In this document: positions 35,388 to 45,434 of the stretch, one piece after another
Layout of the letters: every line of letters starts with the position of its first letter
How positions within the stretch are numbered: position 1 is the first letter of the stretch
Origin: Cryomorphaceae bacterium BACL29 MAG-121220-bin8
GTDB lineage: Bacteria; Bacteroidota; Bacteroidia; Flavobacteriales; Flavobacteriaceae
Assembly (NCBI GenBank): GCA_905181705.1
Contig: CAJIYP010000003.1
Coordinates: 310,001 to 374,000, forward strand
Direction: 5' to 3'
Length of the DNA: 64,000 nt
The notes under the pieces: generated by a model
Databases searched by the model: none
Told to the model about the DNA's origin: nothing
The model's input: only the letters and a program-made list of their open reading frames with translations
Program-made: the position numbers and the translations under genes

Positions 35388-36657
35388 TCTCAGGCGGAAC
35401 ACCAAAATCATCAGCCATTTTTTCTATTGCTTGATTCATAAGAGGAGGACCGCAAAAATATACCTCAATATCTTCAGGAGCTTCATGATGAATCAAATAG
35501 TTGTCAATAAGAGTTTGATGAACAAAACCAACAAAACCATCTCCTTCTCCATCTAAACCATCTTTTACTTTCCAATTATCTTCTTTATTAGGTTCGGATA
35601 ATGCAATATGAAATTTAAAATTAGGATAATCTTTTTCAAGGGCTTTAAAATGTTCTACATAAAATAATTCTCTTTTTGATCTTCCACCATACCAAAAATT
35701 AACCTTTCGTCCACTTTTCAAAGTTCTAAAAAGGTGGTATAAATGAGACCTCATAGGAGCCATTCCTGCACCCCCACCAACATACAACATTTCTGATTCA
35801 GAATGATTTATAAAAAATTCACCAAATGGACCTGAAATAGTAACTTTGTCTCCAGGTTTTTTTGAAAAAATATAAGATGAAGCTATCCCTGGATTAACAT
35901 CCATCCACCCATTAGTATTTCTGTCCCAGGGGGGGGTAGCAATTCTAACATTAAGCATTACTTCTTTACCTTCAGCTGGATAGGAAGCCATTGAATAAGC
36001 TCTTTCAACAGATTCTGGGTTTTTCATTTTTAAATCCCAAAGCTTAAATTTATCCCACTCTAGTTTAAATTTTTGTAAGTCATCAGGATGTTCATCAGGA
36101 TGCGCACTAATATCCATGTCTTTATAGTCAATTTCACATTCTGGTATTTCAATTTGAATATATCCTCCAGCTTTATAACCCATATCTTCAGGGATTTCAA
36201 CAACAAATTCTTTAATAAAAGAAGCTACATTCCAATTTCTAACAACGGTAGCTTCCCATTTTTTTATTCCAAAAACTTCTTCTGGTACTTCAATTACCAT
36301 GTTCTCTTTGACTTTAACTTGACAACCAAGTCTCCACCCTTCTGCGATTTCTTTTCTACTAAAATGAGGAGCTTCTGTAGGAAGAATTTCCCCTCCTCCT
36401 TCTTTAATAACACATTTACATTGAATACATGTTCCACCACCGCCACAGGCGGATGGTAAGAAAATTTTATTATTACTAAGTGTTGATAATAAAGTTTCTC
36501 CAGAAGAAACTTCTACTTCATTATCGCCATTTACCAAAAGAGTCACTGGTCCAGAGGGAATCAATCTGGCTTTAACACCAAGAAGCATTCCAACTAATAA
36601 AAATAAAACAATTGCAAAAGCTGTTATACTGAATATAATATACGTAGTAACTGTCAT
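35359..36657 (-). CDS. nqrF: Na+-translocating NADH:quinone reductase subunit F
   Basis: NADH-oxidising subunit, 432 aa. One N-terminal membrane helix; a 2Fe-2S ferredoxin domain with Cys71, Cys77, Cys80 and Cys112 ([18 protein letters not shown]); an FAD domain with the RAYSMASYP motif near 219; and an NADH-binding domain with [13 protein letters not shown] and YFCGPPLMN. The C-terminus FDDFGG is typical. Electrons enter here from NADH and pass through FAD and the Fe-S centre into the membrane subunits. Confidence 0.96.
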   Translation of the reverse strand: MTVTTYIIFSITAFAIVLFLLVGMLLGVKARLIPSGPVTLLVNGDNEVEVSSGETLLSTLSNNKIFLPSACGGGGTCIQCKCVIKEGGGEILPTEAPHFSRKEIAEGWRLGCQVKVKENMVIEVPEEVFGIKKWEATVVRNWNVASFIKEFVVEIPEDMGYKAGGYIQIEIPECEIDYKDMDISAHPDEHPDDLQKFKLEWDKFKLWDLKMKNPESVERAYSMASYPAEGKEVMLNVRIATPPWDRNTNGWMDVNPGIASSYIFSKKPGDKVTISGPFGEFFINHSESEMLYVGGGAGMAPMRSHLYHLFRTLKSGRKVNFWYGGRSKRELFYVEHFKALEKDYPNFKFHIALSEPNKEDNWKVKDGLDGEGDGFVGFVHQTLIDNYLIHHEAPEDIEVYFCGPPLMNQAIEKMADDFGVPPENVRFDDFGG

Positions 36658-36662
36658 AAAAA

Positions 36663-37280
36663 TTATAATTTGATTCCCATAAAACTCATAAATCCAATGG
36701 CCATTAAGCCTGTTATAATAAATGTTATACCTAAGCCTCTTAGAGGAGCCGGGACATTAGAATATGCTATTTTTTCTCTAATAGCTGCAATGCCAACAAT
36801 TGCAAGAAGCCAACCCACTCCTGACCCAAAACCATAAATAGCAGACTCGGTAATTCCTGAAAAATCTTTTATTTGCATAAATAATGAACCTCCTAAAATC
36901 GCACAGTTTACAGCTATCAAGGGAAGAAATATACCTAAAGCACCATAAAGTGCGGGTGAAAATTTTTCAACAACCATCTCGACCAATTGCACCATTGATG
37001 CTATTACGGCTATAAACATTATAAAGCTCAAAAAACTTAGATCAATTTCAGCATATTCTGGGCCAATCCATTTAAGAGCACCAGCTTGTAAAACATATTG
37101 ATCAATTAAAAAATTCAAAGGAACAGTAATTGTTAAAACAAATATTACTGCAAAACCTAAACCAACTGCTGTTTTTACCGTTTTGGAAACAGCTAAATAA
37201 GAACACATACCTAAAAAATATGCGAAAATCATATTCTCAATGAAAATACTTTTTATAAATAAATTTGCATATTCTAACAT
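36663..37280 (-). CDS. nqrE: Na+-translocating NADH:quinone reductase subunit E
   Basis: 205 aa, six membrane helices predicted. Conserved NqrE stretches: [34 protein letters not shown] and [26 protein letters not shown]. The Cys residues in MCSYL and NCAIL correspond to the pair thought to hold an intramembrane iron centre together with NqrD. Five nt separate it from nqrF and 15 nt from nqrD. Confidence 0.95.
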   Translation of the reverse strand: MLEYANLFIKSIFIENMIFAYFLGMCSYLAVSKTVKTAVGLGFAVIFVLTITVPLNFLIDQYVLQAGALKWIGPEYAEIDLSFLSFIMFIAVIASMVQLVEMVVEKFSPALYGALGIFLPLIAVNCAILGGSLFMQIKDFSGITESAIYGFGSGVGWLLAIVGIAAIREKIAYSNVPAPLRGLGITFIITGLMAIGFMSFMGIKL

Positions 37281-37295
37281 ATATTTTATTGTAAA

Positions 37296-37988
37296 TTATC
37301 CATTTTCAATTAACGTTCTATTTCTAGATCTTTGTACCCATATAATTACTCCAACAATGATTAACGCCATAGGAGACAAAAGCATAAAGCCATTGTTTAC
37401 ATAACCCATTTCATAAATAGAGTCTGGAATAATTTGATATCCCAGTAAATTTCCTGAACCCAAGAGTTCTCTAAAGAATGCAACTAGTATCAGTATAAAT
37501 CCGTATGCAGCGGCATTTCCAACTCCGTCAAGGAAAGATCTCCAAACTCCATTTCCTAGTGCAAAAGCTTCTAACCTACCCATTACAATACAATTAGTAA
37601 TAATTAATCCAATAAATATGGATAATTCTTTACTCACATCATATGCATACGCTCTCAAAACTTGGTCTACTAAAATAACCATCGATGCGACAACAACGAG
37701 TTGAACAATAATTCTAATTCTATTGGGAATTAAATCTCTAAGTAATGAAATAATAACGTTACTGGCTGCCATCACTGCGACAACTGACAATGTCATTACA
37801 ATGGCTGCTTTCAATTGAACAGTAATTGCTAAAGCTGAACAAACACCTAAAACCTGAACTGTAATTGGATTGTTATCATCCATAGGATCCGATAAAAGTG
37901 CTCTATTTTTTTTAGAAAATAAGGGTTCCCTACTTTTACTTAAGAAAAAGATTAAAGGATTATTATTTTTAGATTTTTTAATTGACAT
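37296..37988 (-). CDS. nqrD: Na+-translocating NADH:quinone reductase subunit D
   Basis: 230 aa polytopic membrane subunit, homologous to NqrE in inverted topology. Typical features: NPITVQVLGVCSALAITVQLKAA, FIGLIITNCIVMGRLEAFAL (with the Cys expected at the metal site) and WRSFLDGVGNAAAYG. A charged N-terminal extension of about 25 residues (KKSKNN, SKSREPLFSKKN) precedes the first helix. Sits 4 nt after nqrC. Confidence 0.95.
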   Translation of the reverse strand: MSIKKSKNNNPLIFFLSKSREPLFSKKNRALLSDPMDDNNPITVQVLGVCSALAITVQLKAAIVMTLSVVAVMAASNVIISLLRDLIPNRIRIIVQLVVVASMVILVDQVLRAYAYDVSKELSIFIGLIITNCIVMGRLEAFALGNGVWRSFLDGVGNAAAYGFILILVAFFRELLGSGNLLGYQIIPDSIYEMGYVNNGFMLLSPMALIIVGVIIWVQRSRNRTLIENG

Positions 37989-37992
37989 ATAT

Positions 37993-38727
37993 CTAATTTA
38001 AAGCTAACGGATTTAATTTTAAAGAATTAAAATAAGGCTGATAATGTTGTATTCTTTCTTTAATCATATCCGAAACACCATCTCCAGTAATTGTAGCCCC
38101 AGAAATGGCATCTACTTCATGGTCGTTTTTATCTAAATTTGAAGGGTCATTATTAGTTTTTGATACAGTTATACCCATTAAATTATAGTCGGAATCAAAT
38201 AATTTTTCGTCAACAAACCTCTCTTTAAACCAGTCTTGAGTGATTTCTGCACCTAGACCAGCAGTTTCACCAACATGATCAAACACAACTCCTTTAACGG
38301 TGTTTAAATCATCTTTTAAAGAAATATAACCATAAATAGCATTCCATAATCCATTTCCTCTTATTGGAATTATATAATATTTTGAATTTTCAATATTTGC
38401 GACATAAAGTGGAAAATTTTGATTTTCTGGAGATTTTTTAAGCTCTAGACTTAATTTAATTTGAGTAAATGGATCTACTGAACTATTAATGGAGCCGTCA
38501 TTTTTTAAAGCATATTTTTCCTCTATGTACTTATTAAATAAAACTTCGGCACCATCGCGATCAGTTATTATTCCAACAGTAGATAAAATATTTTGCATTT
38601 TTTCTTTTCTTACATTTTCATTTTGTAGATCTTTTAAAGATTGAGATGTAAAAGCCAAAACGGTAGCAACAACCAAAACCATTACAGCAGCAAATAAAAA
38701 AGTATATAAATTTGAATCTCTATTCAT
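37993..38727 (-). CDS. nqrC: Na+-translocating NADH:quinone reductase subunit C
   Basis: 244 aa from ATG 38727 (a TTG three codons earlier is ignored). One N-terminal membrane helix, then an external FMN-binding domain. The flavinylation motif SGAT lies at about residues 209-212 (DAISGATITGDG); the threonine receives FMN from ApbE through a phosphoester bond. GETAGLGAEI is the conserved loop upstream. One nt separates it from nqrB. Confidence 0.94.
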   Translation of the reverse strand: MNRDSNLYTFLFAAVMVLVVATVLAFTSQSLKDLQNENVRKEKMQNILSTVGIITDRDGAEVLFNKYIEEKYALKNDGSINSSVDPFTQIKLSLELKKSPENQNFPLYVANIENSKYYIIPIRGNGLWNAIYGYISLKDDLNTVKGVVFDHVGETAGLGAEITQDWFKERFVDEKLFDSDYNLMGITVSKTNNDPSNLDKNDHEVDAISGATITGDGVSDMIKERIQHYQPYFNSLKLNPLALN

Positions 38728-38728
38728 G

Positions 38729-39886
38729 TTAAGCAATATTTACAATTGGTTTATTTATCCTTTTTAATCTTCTTTTGACATTAGATTCAACAACGTAATG
38801 ATCAATTGTTGGAGCAAAAACATTCATTAGTAAAATAGCTAGCATTACACCTTCAGGGTAAGCAGGATTAAATACCCTAATTAAAATACAAAATAATCCT
38901 ACCAGCAATCCATAAACCCATTTGCCTTTTACTGTTTGAGCTGCTGATACAGGGTCTGTAGCCATAAACACTACCCCGAAAGCAAAACCACCAACCATTA
39001 AATGATTCATCCAATTAAAACTCATTAACTCATTAACTCCCCAAAGATTAAATAACATTCCTGTTAAGGCAGCACCTATTACACTTCCAACCATTATTCT
39101 CCAACTACCTACACCAGTATATACAAGTATTAAAGCACCTATTAAAACCATTAAAGTCGAAGTTTCAGCAATTGATCCTGGAATAGAACCCATAAACATT
39201 TGTAATGGTTCGTATGGTAAAGTGCTATTTCCTGAAGCTAACATGCCTAGAATTGTTTCACCAGAAACCCCATCTACATTAGAAGCCTCAGAGACCCACA
39301 CTTGATTTCCTGACATATAAGTTGGATAAGCAAAAAAAGCAAATGCTCTTGCCGTTAGAGCTGGATTTAAAATATTCATTCCAGTTCCTCCAAATGCTTC
39401 TTTTCCAATAAAAACAGCAAATGCAACAGATAATCCGACCATCCATAATGGGATGTCAACTGGCATAATCATTGGAATTAATAAGCCAGTAACTAGATAG
39501 CCCTCATTGACCTCATGTCCTCTAAAAACTGCAAAAGCAAATTCTATTGCAAGTCCTACAATATAAGATACTGCTATCATTGGGACTATTTTCATGGATC
39601 CGTGTATTATTACATCAATATTTGAATACTCAATTTGAAGTTGAGAATAATATTGAAAACCAGTATTATAAATACCATAAAACAAAGCAGGTAACAACGC
39701 TATAATCACTGTGATCATAGTTCTTTTAAGATCTACAGCATCTCTAATGTGAGCACCATGTTTTGTTGTGTGATTTGGAACAAAAAGAAAAGTATCAAGT
39801 GCATTAAAAGCAGGTGCAAATTTTTCCCATTTCTCACCTTTATTGAAAGGTTTTTTAAGGTTATCTATTTTATTTCTAATATTCAT
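38729..39886 (-). CDS. nqrB: Na+-translocating NADH:quinone reductase subunit B
   Basis: 385 aa, about ten membrane helices. A conserved N-terminal stretch FVPNHTTKHGAHIRDAVDLKRTM, then AFGGTGMNILNPALTARAFAFFAYP. The FMN-attachment site is DGVSGETILG, with Thr211 the expected flavinylated residue. GGFAFGVVFMATDPVSAAQT near the C-terminal half is also family-specific. NqrB carries FMN and riboflavin and contributes to the Na+ path. It ends immediately before nqrC and starts 11 nt after nqrA. Confidence 0.95.
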   Translation of the reverse strand: MNIRNKIDNLKKPFNKGEKWEKFAPAFNALDTFLFVPNHTTKHGAHIRDAVDLKRTMITVIIALLPALFYGIYNTGFQYYSQLQIEYSNIDVIIHGSMKIVPMIAVSYIVGLAIEFAFAVFRGHEVNEGYLVTGLLIPMIMPVDIPLWMVGLSVAFAVFIGKEAFGGTGMNILNPALTARAFAFFAYPTYMSGNQVWVSEASNVDGVSGETILGMLASGNSTLPYEPLQMFMGSIPGSIAETSTLMVLIGALILVYTGVGSWRIMVGSVIGAALTGMLFNLWGVNELMSFNWMNHLMVGGFAFGVVFMATDPVSAAQTVKGKWVYGLLVGLFCILIRVFNPAYPEGVMLAILLMNVFAPTIDHYVVESNVKRRLKRINKPIVNIA

Positions 39887-39897
39887 ATTATGTTCTG

Positions 39898-41253
39898 TTA
39901 ACCAACTTCTGAAATCATCAAATCCAATCCTTGTCTAATTATATATTGTGCCTCAATTTTAGAAGAAGAAGAGTAATCAATTAAAGAAAAATCTTCAGGA
40001 GCAACTTCATAAATTCCTAAACTTTCCATCTTTTCTATATTTCCTGCCATACACTCTTTAAGTAACTGCATGGGTAAAATATCCATTGGAAAAACCTTTT
40101 CCATTTCTCCAGTGATTACAAGCGCTCTCTCTTCACCATTCAAATTTGTATCTAAATCATATTTTTTGTTTGGAAATAACCAAGAAAAAGAGGTTTTGTA
40201 TATACTTGGAACCTTATTATTTATAAAAGGAATCCAACCAAACATTCTGTAGTGATTACCTTCTCTTAAAACAGATAGTGTATTGTTATAAAAACCTAAA
40301 TAACTATCAGATTCAACTTTTGATCCAGTTAATACATCTCCATTTATAAATCTCAATGAATCATTAAGATCAATTCCAGCGTCATCAATTATTTTATTTA
40401 GTTCTGTTCCAGCAATAGTTTTATAATATTGAGGATACTTGACGGGTGGTCCTGAAACAGCTATAGTTCTGATCGGATTATAGATTCCAGTCATAAAATA
40501 CCTTCCAATAATTGCTAAATCTTCAGCTCCTAATGTCCATACTCTATCTCCATAGTTAACTGGATCAATGTGATGAATTTGAACCCCTACATTCCCTGCT
40601 GGATGAGGTCCATTAATTCTATGAACTTTTATGTCTTCTATTTCATTAATGAAAGTTGAACTATTCTTATCGACACAAATATTAATATTTCCATCAGATA
40701 ATTTAGATAAAACTTTAATTCCTAATTTAAATTCTTCTTTTTGATCTTCTAAAATAATTTGTAAATCAGCAGAAATTGGAGCACTATTAAAGGCAGAAAT
40801 AAAAATAGATTTTGGCGTATCATTTGGATTTGCAATTATATCATAGGGTCTTTGTTTGATAAATGGCCAACAACCTGAATCTAATAATACACTTTTTAAC
40901 TCTTCAGAACTTAAATCTTGAAAATTAATTGATTTAGAATCTTTTAAACTTTGATTTTGATCTGTATCAATAATTATTTCAATAATTTTTCGCTTTGCGC
41001 CCCTCATAATATCTTTGATTGTACCATCAATTGGAGAACAAAACTTAATTCTATTATCATTTTTTGAGAAAAATATTACATCTCCTTGTTGTACTTCTTC
41101 ACCAACTTTAACAACCACTTTAGGGGTGATAAGATGAAAGTTAGATGGGTTTAATGAAACGGATTTGGGGTGAGCAGCTTTTTTTATGATGTTTTGAGCA
41201 GCACCTTTTAAATTAATGGTTAAACCATTTTTAATCTTGATGTCGTTTGACAT
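39898..41253 (-). CDS. nqrA: Na+-translocating NADH:quinone reductase subunit A
   Basis: 451 aa cytoplasmic-side subunit thought to take part in quinone access. Conserved features: lipoyl-like N-terminal region (KVVVKVGEEVQQGDVIF, CSPIDGTI), PFIKQRPYDIIANP, HPAGNVGVQIHHIDPVN, VWTLGAEDLAIIGR, NGDVLTGSKV and MDILPMQLLKECMAGN. First gene of the nqrABCDEF-small protein-apbE operon. A TAAATTTG -7 element lies 26 nt upstream. Confidence 0.95.
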   Translation of the reverse strand: MSNDIKIKNGLTINLKGAAQNIIKKAAHPKSVSLNPSNFHLITPKVVVKVGEEVQQGDVIFFSKNDNRIKFCSPIDGTIKDIMRGAKRKIIEIIIDTDQNQSLKDSKSINFQDLSSEELKSVLLDSGCWPFIKQRPYDIIANPNDTPKSIFISAFNSAPISADLQIILEDQKEEFKLGIKVLSKLSDGNINICVDKNSSTFINEIEDIKVHRINGPHPAGNVGVQIHHIDPVNYGDRVWTLGAEDLAIIGRYFMTGIYNPIRTIAVSGPPVKYPQYYKTIAGTELNKIIDDAGIDLNDSLRFINGDVLTGSKVESDSYLGFYNNTLSVLREGNHYRMFGWIPFINNKVPSIYKTSFSWLFPNKKYDLDTNLNGEERALVITGEMEKVFPMDILPMQLLKECMAGNIEKMESLGIYEVAPEDFSLIDYSSSSKIEAQYIIRQGLDLMISEVG

Positions 41254-41278
41254 ATTTATTTTAGTGTATAATCGAGTG

Positions 41279-41286
41279 CAAATTTA
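41279..41286 (-). promoter_or_regulatory. -7 promoter element TAAATTTG upstream of nqrA
   Basis: On the minus strand TAAATTTG (followed by C) matches TAnnTTTG exactly, 26 nt before the nqrA start. No TTG at the expected -33 spacing. The eight downstream genes have gaps of at most 15 nt or overlap, consistent with one transcript. Confidence 0.45.
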
Positions 41287-41369
41287 TTAATTTAATACCT
41301 TAAGTAAAAGTCGTTTTAAGATTAATTTACTAATAAAGTTTTTATTTATAACTATTCTAAATAAGATTC

Positions 41370-41377
41370 TAATTTTG
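41370..41377 (+). promoter_or_regulatory. -7 promoter element TAATTTTG upstream of the T9SS plug gene
   Basis: Exact TAnnTTTG match 29 nt before the start at 41407, in the 153-nt divergent region with nqrA. No -33 TTG at proper spacing was found. Confidence 0.4.
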
Positions 41378-41406
41378 ACATTTAATTTGTAATATATTTA
41401 TACTAT

Positions 41407-42639
41407 ATGATTCGATTGAATTTTAATGTAATAATAATCTTTGTTTTATTTTTGAATAATGTTTTTTCACAAAAATCTGAAGTTCCTAAAAACATAAAAA
41501 CCATATTGATAAAAAACTCTGAATATTCTGGTCCTTTTATGGACTTTAATGGCTTCATAGAATTAAGTTTTGATGATTTAGATTCAGATGAAAAAAACTA
41601 TTACTATCAAATAAATCATTTTGATTACAGTTGGAATTCTTCAAATATATCTAAATCAGAATTTCTTGATGGTTTCGACGATTTGAGAATAAAAAAACAC
41701 AGAAATTCATTTAATACTTTAAAATCTTTTACCCATTACAAATTAAAAATTCCAAATGATGAAATAAATTTTAAAATTTCAGGAAATTATTCACTGAGTA
41801 TACATCTTTCAAACGGTGAAAAAATTTTTGAAAAAAGATTTTCTATTATCAAAAATGAAATTCCTGTTCAAATTTCAATATCTAAATCAAATATTATTAG
41901 TAATATAAATACTGATCAAAAAATCAGTGTGAATGTTAATTGCGCTAATTGTTCTAAAATATTTAACAGTTCTTCTAAATTAAAACTAGTAATTATAAAA
42001 AATAATAATTGGATGAAATCACAAATTATTGAAAAACCAAAATATGTTTTCTCAGACAAATTAATATATGAAGATATATATTTTAAGGGGGGAAATGAAT
42101 TTTTTAATTTTGATAACTCGAATATTAATTCCACAAATTATAGAACATATAAGTCTACTTTAAAAGAAATTTATAATAATTTTTTAGTGACGGACAAGGA
42201 AAGAACAAATAGCATATACGAATATAATCCTGATATAAATGGTGACTTCATTATTAATTCAAATAAAAATTATGATTTAGATATTGAAAATGATTATGCT
42301 AGGGTTTATTTTAATTTTAAAGCTGAGTTTTACAACTCATATAGAAAAGTCTATTTATTAGGAAAATTCAATGATTTCATGATAGATGATAATTATGAAT
42401 TAAATTTCAACTCTAAAACTAAATCTTACAATGGCTCTTTTCTTTTCAAGCAAGGTTTTTATAATTATAAATATGGTTTTATAAATTCTAGTAATGATAA
42501 TAAAATTAAAAACTTTGAAGGTGATTTTTGGGAAAGCGAAAATGAATATAAAGTTTTACTTTTTATTAAAAAATTTAATGATAGATATTTTACAATAATA
42601 GGTTCTAACAGTCTTACATCCTTGAATATAAAAAATTAA
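41407..42639 (+). CDS. Type IX secretion system plug protein (DUF5103 family)
   Basis: 410 aa with a signal peptide ending NNVFSQK. Beta-rich; the N-terminal domain (about 25-150) contains EYSGPFMDFNGFIELSFDDLDSDEKNYYYQINHFDYSW, the conserved DUF5103 region. A middle domain includes YFKGGNEFFNFDNSNINSTNYR, and a C-terminal domain has YNYKYGF and DFWESENEY. In F. johnsoniae a member of this family (Plug) closes the periplasmic side of the SprA translocon. Followed by apaG, an arrangement I recall from other flavobacteria. Somewhat divergent but full length. Confidence 0.82.
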   Translation: MIRLNFNVIIIFVLFLNNVFSQKSEVPKNIKTILIKNSEYSGPFMDFNGFIELSFDDLDSDEKNYYYQINHFDYSWNSSNISKSEFLDGFDDLRIKKHRNSFNTLKSFTHYKLKIPNDEINFKISGNYSLSIHLSNGEKIFEKRFSIIKNEIPVQISISKSNIISNINTDQKISVNVNCANCSKIFNSSSKLKLVIIKNNNWMKSQIIEKPKYVFSDKLIYEDIYFKGGNEFFNFDNSNINSTNYRTYKSTLKEIYNNFLVTDKERTNSIYEYNPDINGDFIINSNKNYDLDIENDYARVYFNFKAEFYNSYRKVYLLGKFNDFMIDDNYELNFNSKTKSYNGSFLFKQGFYNYKYGFINSSNDNKIKNFEGDFWESENEYKVLLFIKKFNDRYFTIIGSNSLTSLNIKN

Positions 42640-42697
42640 AGAAAAGTGATTCATTTTGATTTATTAAATCAATATATTAGCTAGTAAGAATAAAATT

Positions 42698-43084
42698 ATG
42701 GTTAACCATGTTACAAAAGGAATAAGAATATCCGTAAAAACTATTTACGATGGTTCCTATTTTAAAAACTATAATCTTCATTTTGCTTTTAATTATATCA
42801 TTAAAATTACTAACCAAAGCAAAAATACGGTGCAACTGAAAACTAGACATTGGAGGATTTTTGATTCTTTAAGTTCAGATATAATAATAGACGGAGAAGG
42901 AGTAATTGGTTTAAAACCGTTAATAAGTCCTGGTAATTCATATGAATATTCTTCTGGATGTTTAATTACTTCTCCTGTAGGTGCAATGAGAGGTTTTTAC
43001 AATATGATTGATGTTAGTAATGGTAAAAAATTCAGGGCTTACATACCAACATTTAAATTAACTGCTCCACAAGCTTTAAACTAA
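42698..43084 (+). CDS. apaG: ApaG protein (Co2+/Mg2+ efflux-associated)
   Basis: 128 aa, single ApaG/DUF525 fibronectin-III-like domain. Typical sequence: HFAFNYIIKITNQSKNTVQLKTRHWRIFDS, DGEGVIGLKPLISPGNSYEYSSGCLITSPVGAMRG and FRAYIPTFKLTAP. The family affects divalent cation resistance in enterobacteria; its mechanism is unclear. Located 58 nt after the plug gene and 28 nt before pruA. Confidence 0.93.
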   Translation: MVNHVTKGIRISVKTIYDGSYFKNYNLHFAFNYIIKITNQSKNTVQLKTRHWRIFDSLSSDIIIDGEGVIGLKPLISPGNSYEYSSGCLITSPVGAMRGFYNMIDVSNGKKFRAYIPTFKLTAPQALN

Positions 43085-43112
43085 ATTCAATTAATTATTT
43101 AAAATACGATAA

Positions 43113-44738
43113 ATGAAAACATCTACTTTTCAAGTTCCACAGCATGTAAATGAGGAAACTAAAGATTATTTAAAAGGATCTGTAGAAAGAAAACAAGTTA
43201 TAGAAACTTATAATTCTATGTATTCTGAAAAAATTCACATTCCACTATACATAGGAAACAAAGAGATTTTTACTGATCAAAGAAAGAATATAACACCTCC
43301 TCACGATCATCAAAAAGTTGTAGGGACGTATTCTATCTGTGAACCAGTTCATGTCGAAAATGCAATTAAAAGCGCATTAGAAATAAAAAACGAATGGACA
43401 AATACTCCTTGGGAAGAAAGGGCTTCCATTTTTTTAAAAGCAGCTGAATTAATTGCGGGTCCATATAGATCCAAAATTAATGCTGCAACTATGATAGGCC
43501 AATCAAAAAGTATTTTTCAAGCAGAAATTGATGCTGCTTGTGAATTAGTAGATTTTTTAAAATTTAATATTATCTACATGACTGAAATATACGATGAACA
43601 GCCAATAACTGTAGGTAACGTTTCTAATAAGCTAGAATACAGACCTTTAGAAGGGTTCGTGTATGCAATTACACCATTTAATTTTACAGCTATAGGAGGA
43701 AATTTATGTGCTAGTGCTGCTTTAATGGGCAACGTTATATTGTGGAAACCTAGTGACCATCAAATATATTCAGCCAAAGTAATAATGGATGTTTTTAATG
43801 AAGCAGGTCTTCCTAAAGGAGTTATAAATATGGTAACGGGAGATCCTGAAATGGTTACTAATATCGCTTTAAATAATCCAAACTTATCAGGCATTCATTT
43901 TACAGGATCTACTAATGTTTTTAAAGGACTCTGGTCAAAAGTAGGTGCTAATATAAATATGTATAAAGATTATCCTCGAATTGTTGGTGAAACAGGTGGA
44001 AAAGATTTTATAGTGTCACATCCTTCATCAGATTCGTTGGTTGTTTCGACTGCAATTATCAGGGGAGCTTTTGAATATCAAGGTCAAAAATGTTCAGCAG
44101 CATCAAGAGTTTATCTTCCAAAATCTAAATCATCAGAAATTTTTAAAAATTTAAAAACTCAAATTAGTACTATAAAAATGGGCTCTCCGATTGATTTTGA
44201 AAATTTTCTGACAGCCGTAATCCACAAAAAATCTTATGATAATATTGTAAATTATATTGATAACGTAAAAAAGGATAATGATGCCGAAATATTAATTGGT
44301 GGAAATTATGACGATTCTAAAGGCTACTTTATTTCACCAACAGTAATTGTCACTACAAATCCAAAATATGCTACTATGACCGAAGAAATTTTCGGACCAG
44401 TTGTAACTATTTATTTATATCCAGACAATGAGTGGAAAGAAACTTTAAAATTAGTTGATCAAACATCTGATTATGCATTAACCGGTGCATTCATTTCTGA
44501 AGACAAAGAAAGTGTTGAATACGCTTTGAAACATTTGAGATATAGTGCAGGAAATTTCTATATTAATGACAAACCATCTGGTGCAGTCGTAGGTCAACAA
44601 CCTTTTGGAGGATCAAGAGCATCAGGAACCAATGATAAAGCTGGTTCAAAATTAAATTTATTGAGATGGGTGTCTCCAAGGTTAATAAAAGAAAATTTTA
44701 ATCCGCCTACTGACTACCCATACCCTTACATGAAATAG
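43113..44738 (+). CDS. pruA: L-glutamate gamma-semialdehyde dehydrogenase (1-pyrroline-5-carboxylate dehydrogenase)
   Basis: 541 aa aldehyde dehydrogenase that oxidises glutamate semialdehyde from proline catabolism to glutamate with NAD+. Catalytic Glu293 in RIVGETGGKDF and Cys327 in YQGQKCSAASR are present, along with AITPFNFTAIGGN (cofactor) and FTGSTNVFKGLW. Length and the long N-terminal region match the mitochondrial-type P5C dehydrogenases found in Bacteroidota. No proline dehydrogenase is adjacent. The 3' end overlaps the convergent rsmG by 32 nt. Confidence 0.94.
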   Translation: MKTSTFQVPQHVNEETKDYLKGSVERKQVIETYNSMYSEKIHIPLYIGNKEIFTDQRKNITPPHDHQKVVGTYSICEPVHVENAIKSALEIKNEWTNTPWEERASIFLKAAELIAGPYRSKINAATMIGQSKSIFQAEIDAACELVDFLKFNIIYMTEIYDEQPITVGNVSNKLEYRPLEGFVYAITPFNFTAIGGNLCASAALMGNVILWKPSDHQIYSAKVIMDVFNEAGLPKGVINMVTGDPEMVTNIALNNPNLSGIHFTGSTNVFKGLWSKVGANINMYKDYPRIVGETGGKDFIVSHPSSDSLVVSTAIIRGAFEYQGQKCSAASRVYLPKSKSSEIFKNLKTQISTIKMGSPIDFENFLTAVIHKKSYDNIVNYIDNVKKDNDAEILIGGNYDDSKGYFISPTVIVTTNPKYATMTEEIFGPVVTIYLYPDNEWKETLKLVDQTSDYALTGAFISEDKESVEYALKHLRYSAGNFYINDKPSGAVVGQQPFGGSRASGTNDKAGSKLNLLRWVSPRLIKENFNPPTDYPYPYMK

Positions 44739-45348
44739 GTAAATACACTATTTTTTTTGTTTCAAAAAAAGGTTCTTTAAAGTATTTATTAATTTCAACA
44801 ATTCTGGCAGATTTAAAGTTTTTTAGTTCAAGACTCAAATCACCACCTTTAAGATAAATTATACCATTTTTTATTTGGTGATTATTTATGGTGGAAAATT
44901 TTCCGTCAACTATCTTTTTAAAATCAGTCATGTTTGTTACTGCCCTACTGACTACAAAATCATATTTTTCTTCTACATGCTCTGATCTTATTTTTTCAGC
45001 TTTAACGTTAGTTAGACCTAGTTCTTCTACAATAGCTTTGACTACTTTTATTTTTTTTCCTATTGAATCTATTAAATGAAATGAAACATCAGGAAACATT
45101 ATTGCTAAGGGTATTCCTGGAAATCCTCCGCCGGTGCCTACGTCAAGAATTTTAGATTTAGGTTTAAAATCTATGAATTTAGCTATGCTTAAAGAATGCA
45201 ATACATGTCTTGTATTAAGCTCTAAAATATCATTTCTAGAAACTACATTTATTTTATGATTCCAACTTTCATATAAAATTTTTAAACTTTCATATTGCTT
45301 AATTTGTAAGCCTGATAAGTAAGAAAAATTTGATTTTATTATGTTCAA
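44707..45348 (-). CDS. rsmG: 16S rRNA (guanine527-N7)-methyltransferase
   Basis: 213 aa. RsmG fold with SAM motif ILDVGTGGGFPGIPLAIMFP near residues 63-82, the N-terminal NVVSRNDILELNTRHVLHSLSIA and a later FVVSRAVTNM, all characteristic. It methylates G527 in the 530 loop of 16S rRNA; loss in other bacteria gives low-level streptomycin resistance. The start is TTG at 45348 because no in-frame ATG precedes conserved sequence. Convergent overlap of 32 nt with pruA. Confidence 0.93.
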   Translation of the reverse strand: MNIIKSNFSYLSGLQIKQYESLKILYESWNHKINVVSRNDILELNTRHVLHSLSIAKFIDFKPKSKILDVGTGGGFPGIPLAIMFPDVSFHLIDSIGKKIKVVKAIVEELGLTNVKAEKIRSEHVEEKYDFVVSRAVTNMTDFKKIVDGKFSTINNHQIKNGIIYLKGGDLSLELKNFKSARIVEINKYFKEPFFETKKIVYLPISCKGMGSQ

Positions 45349-45366
45349 AACTTTTTTTTATTTGTT

Positions 45367-45374
45367 CAAAATTA
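45367..45374 (-). promoter_or_regulatory. -7 promoter element TAATTTTG upstream of rsmG
   Basis: Minus-strand TAATTTTG matches TAnnTTTG, 18 nt before the TTG start. A TTG lies 15 nt further upstream, slightly closer than the usual 17-23 nt, so the match is partial. Confidence 0.4.
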
Positions 45375-45434
45375 CATCAATATTTTTATCAAAATAAATA
45401 TCTTTATTGTTAAACATACTATAATCACAATTCT

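Noticed and set aside
36088-36459. Plus-strand frame of 123 codons inside nqrF
   Set aside because: It is antisense to the NqrF ferredoxin domain and its cysteine cluster, so it is not a separate gene.
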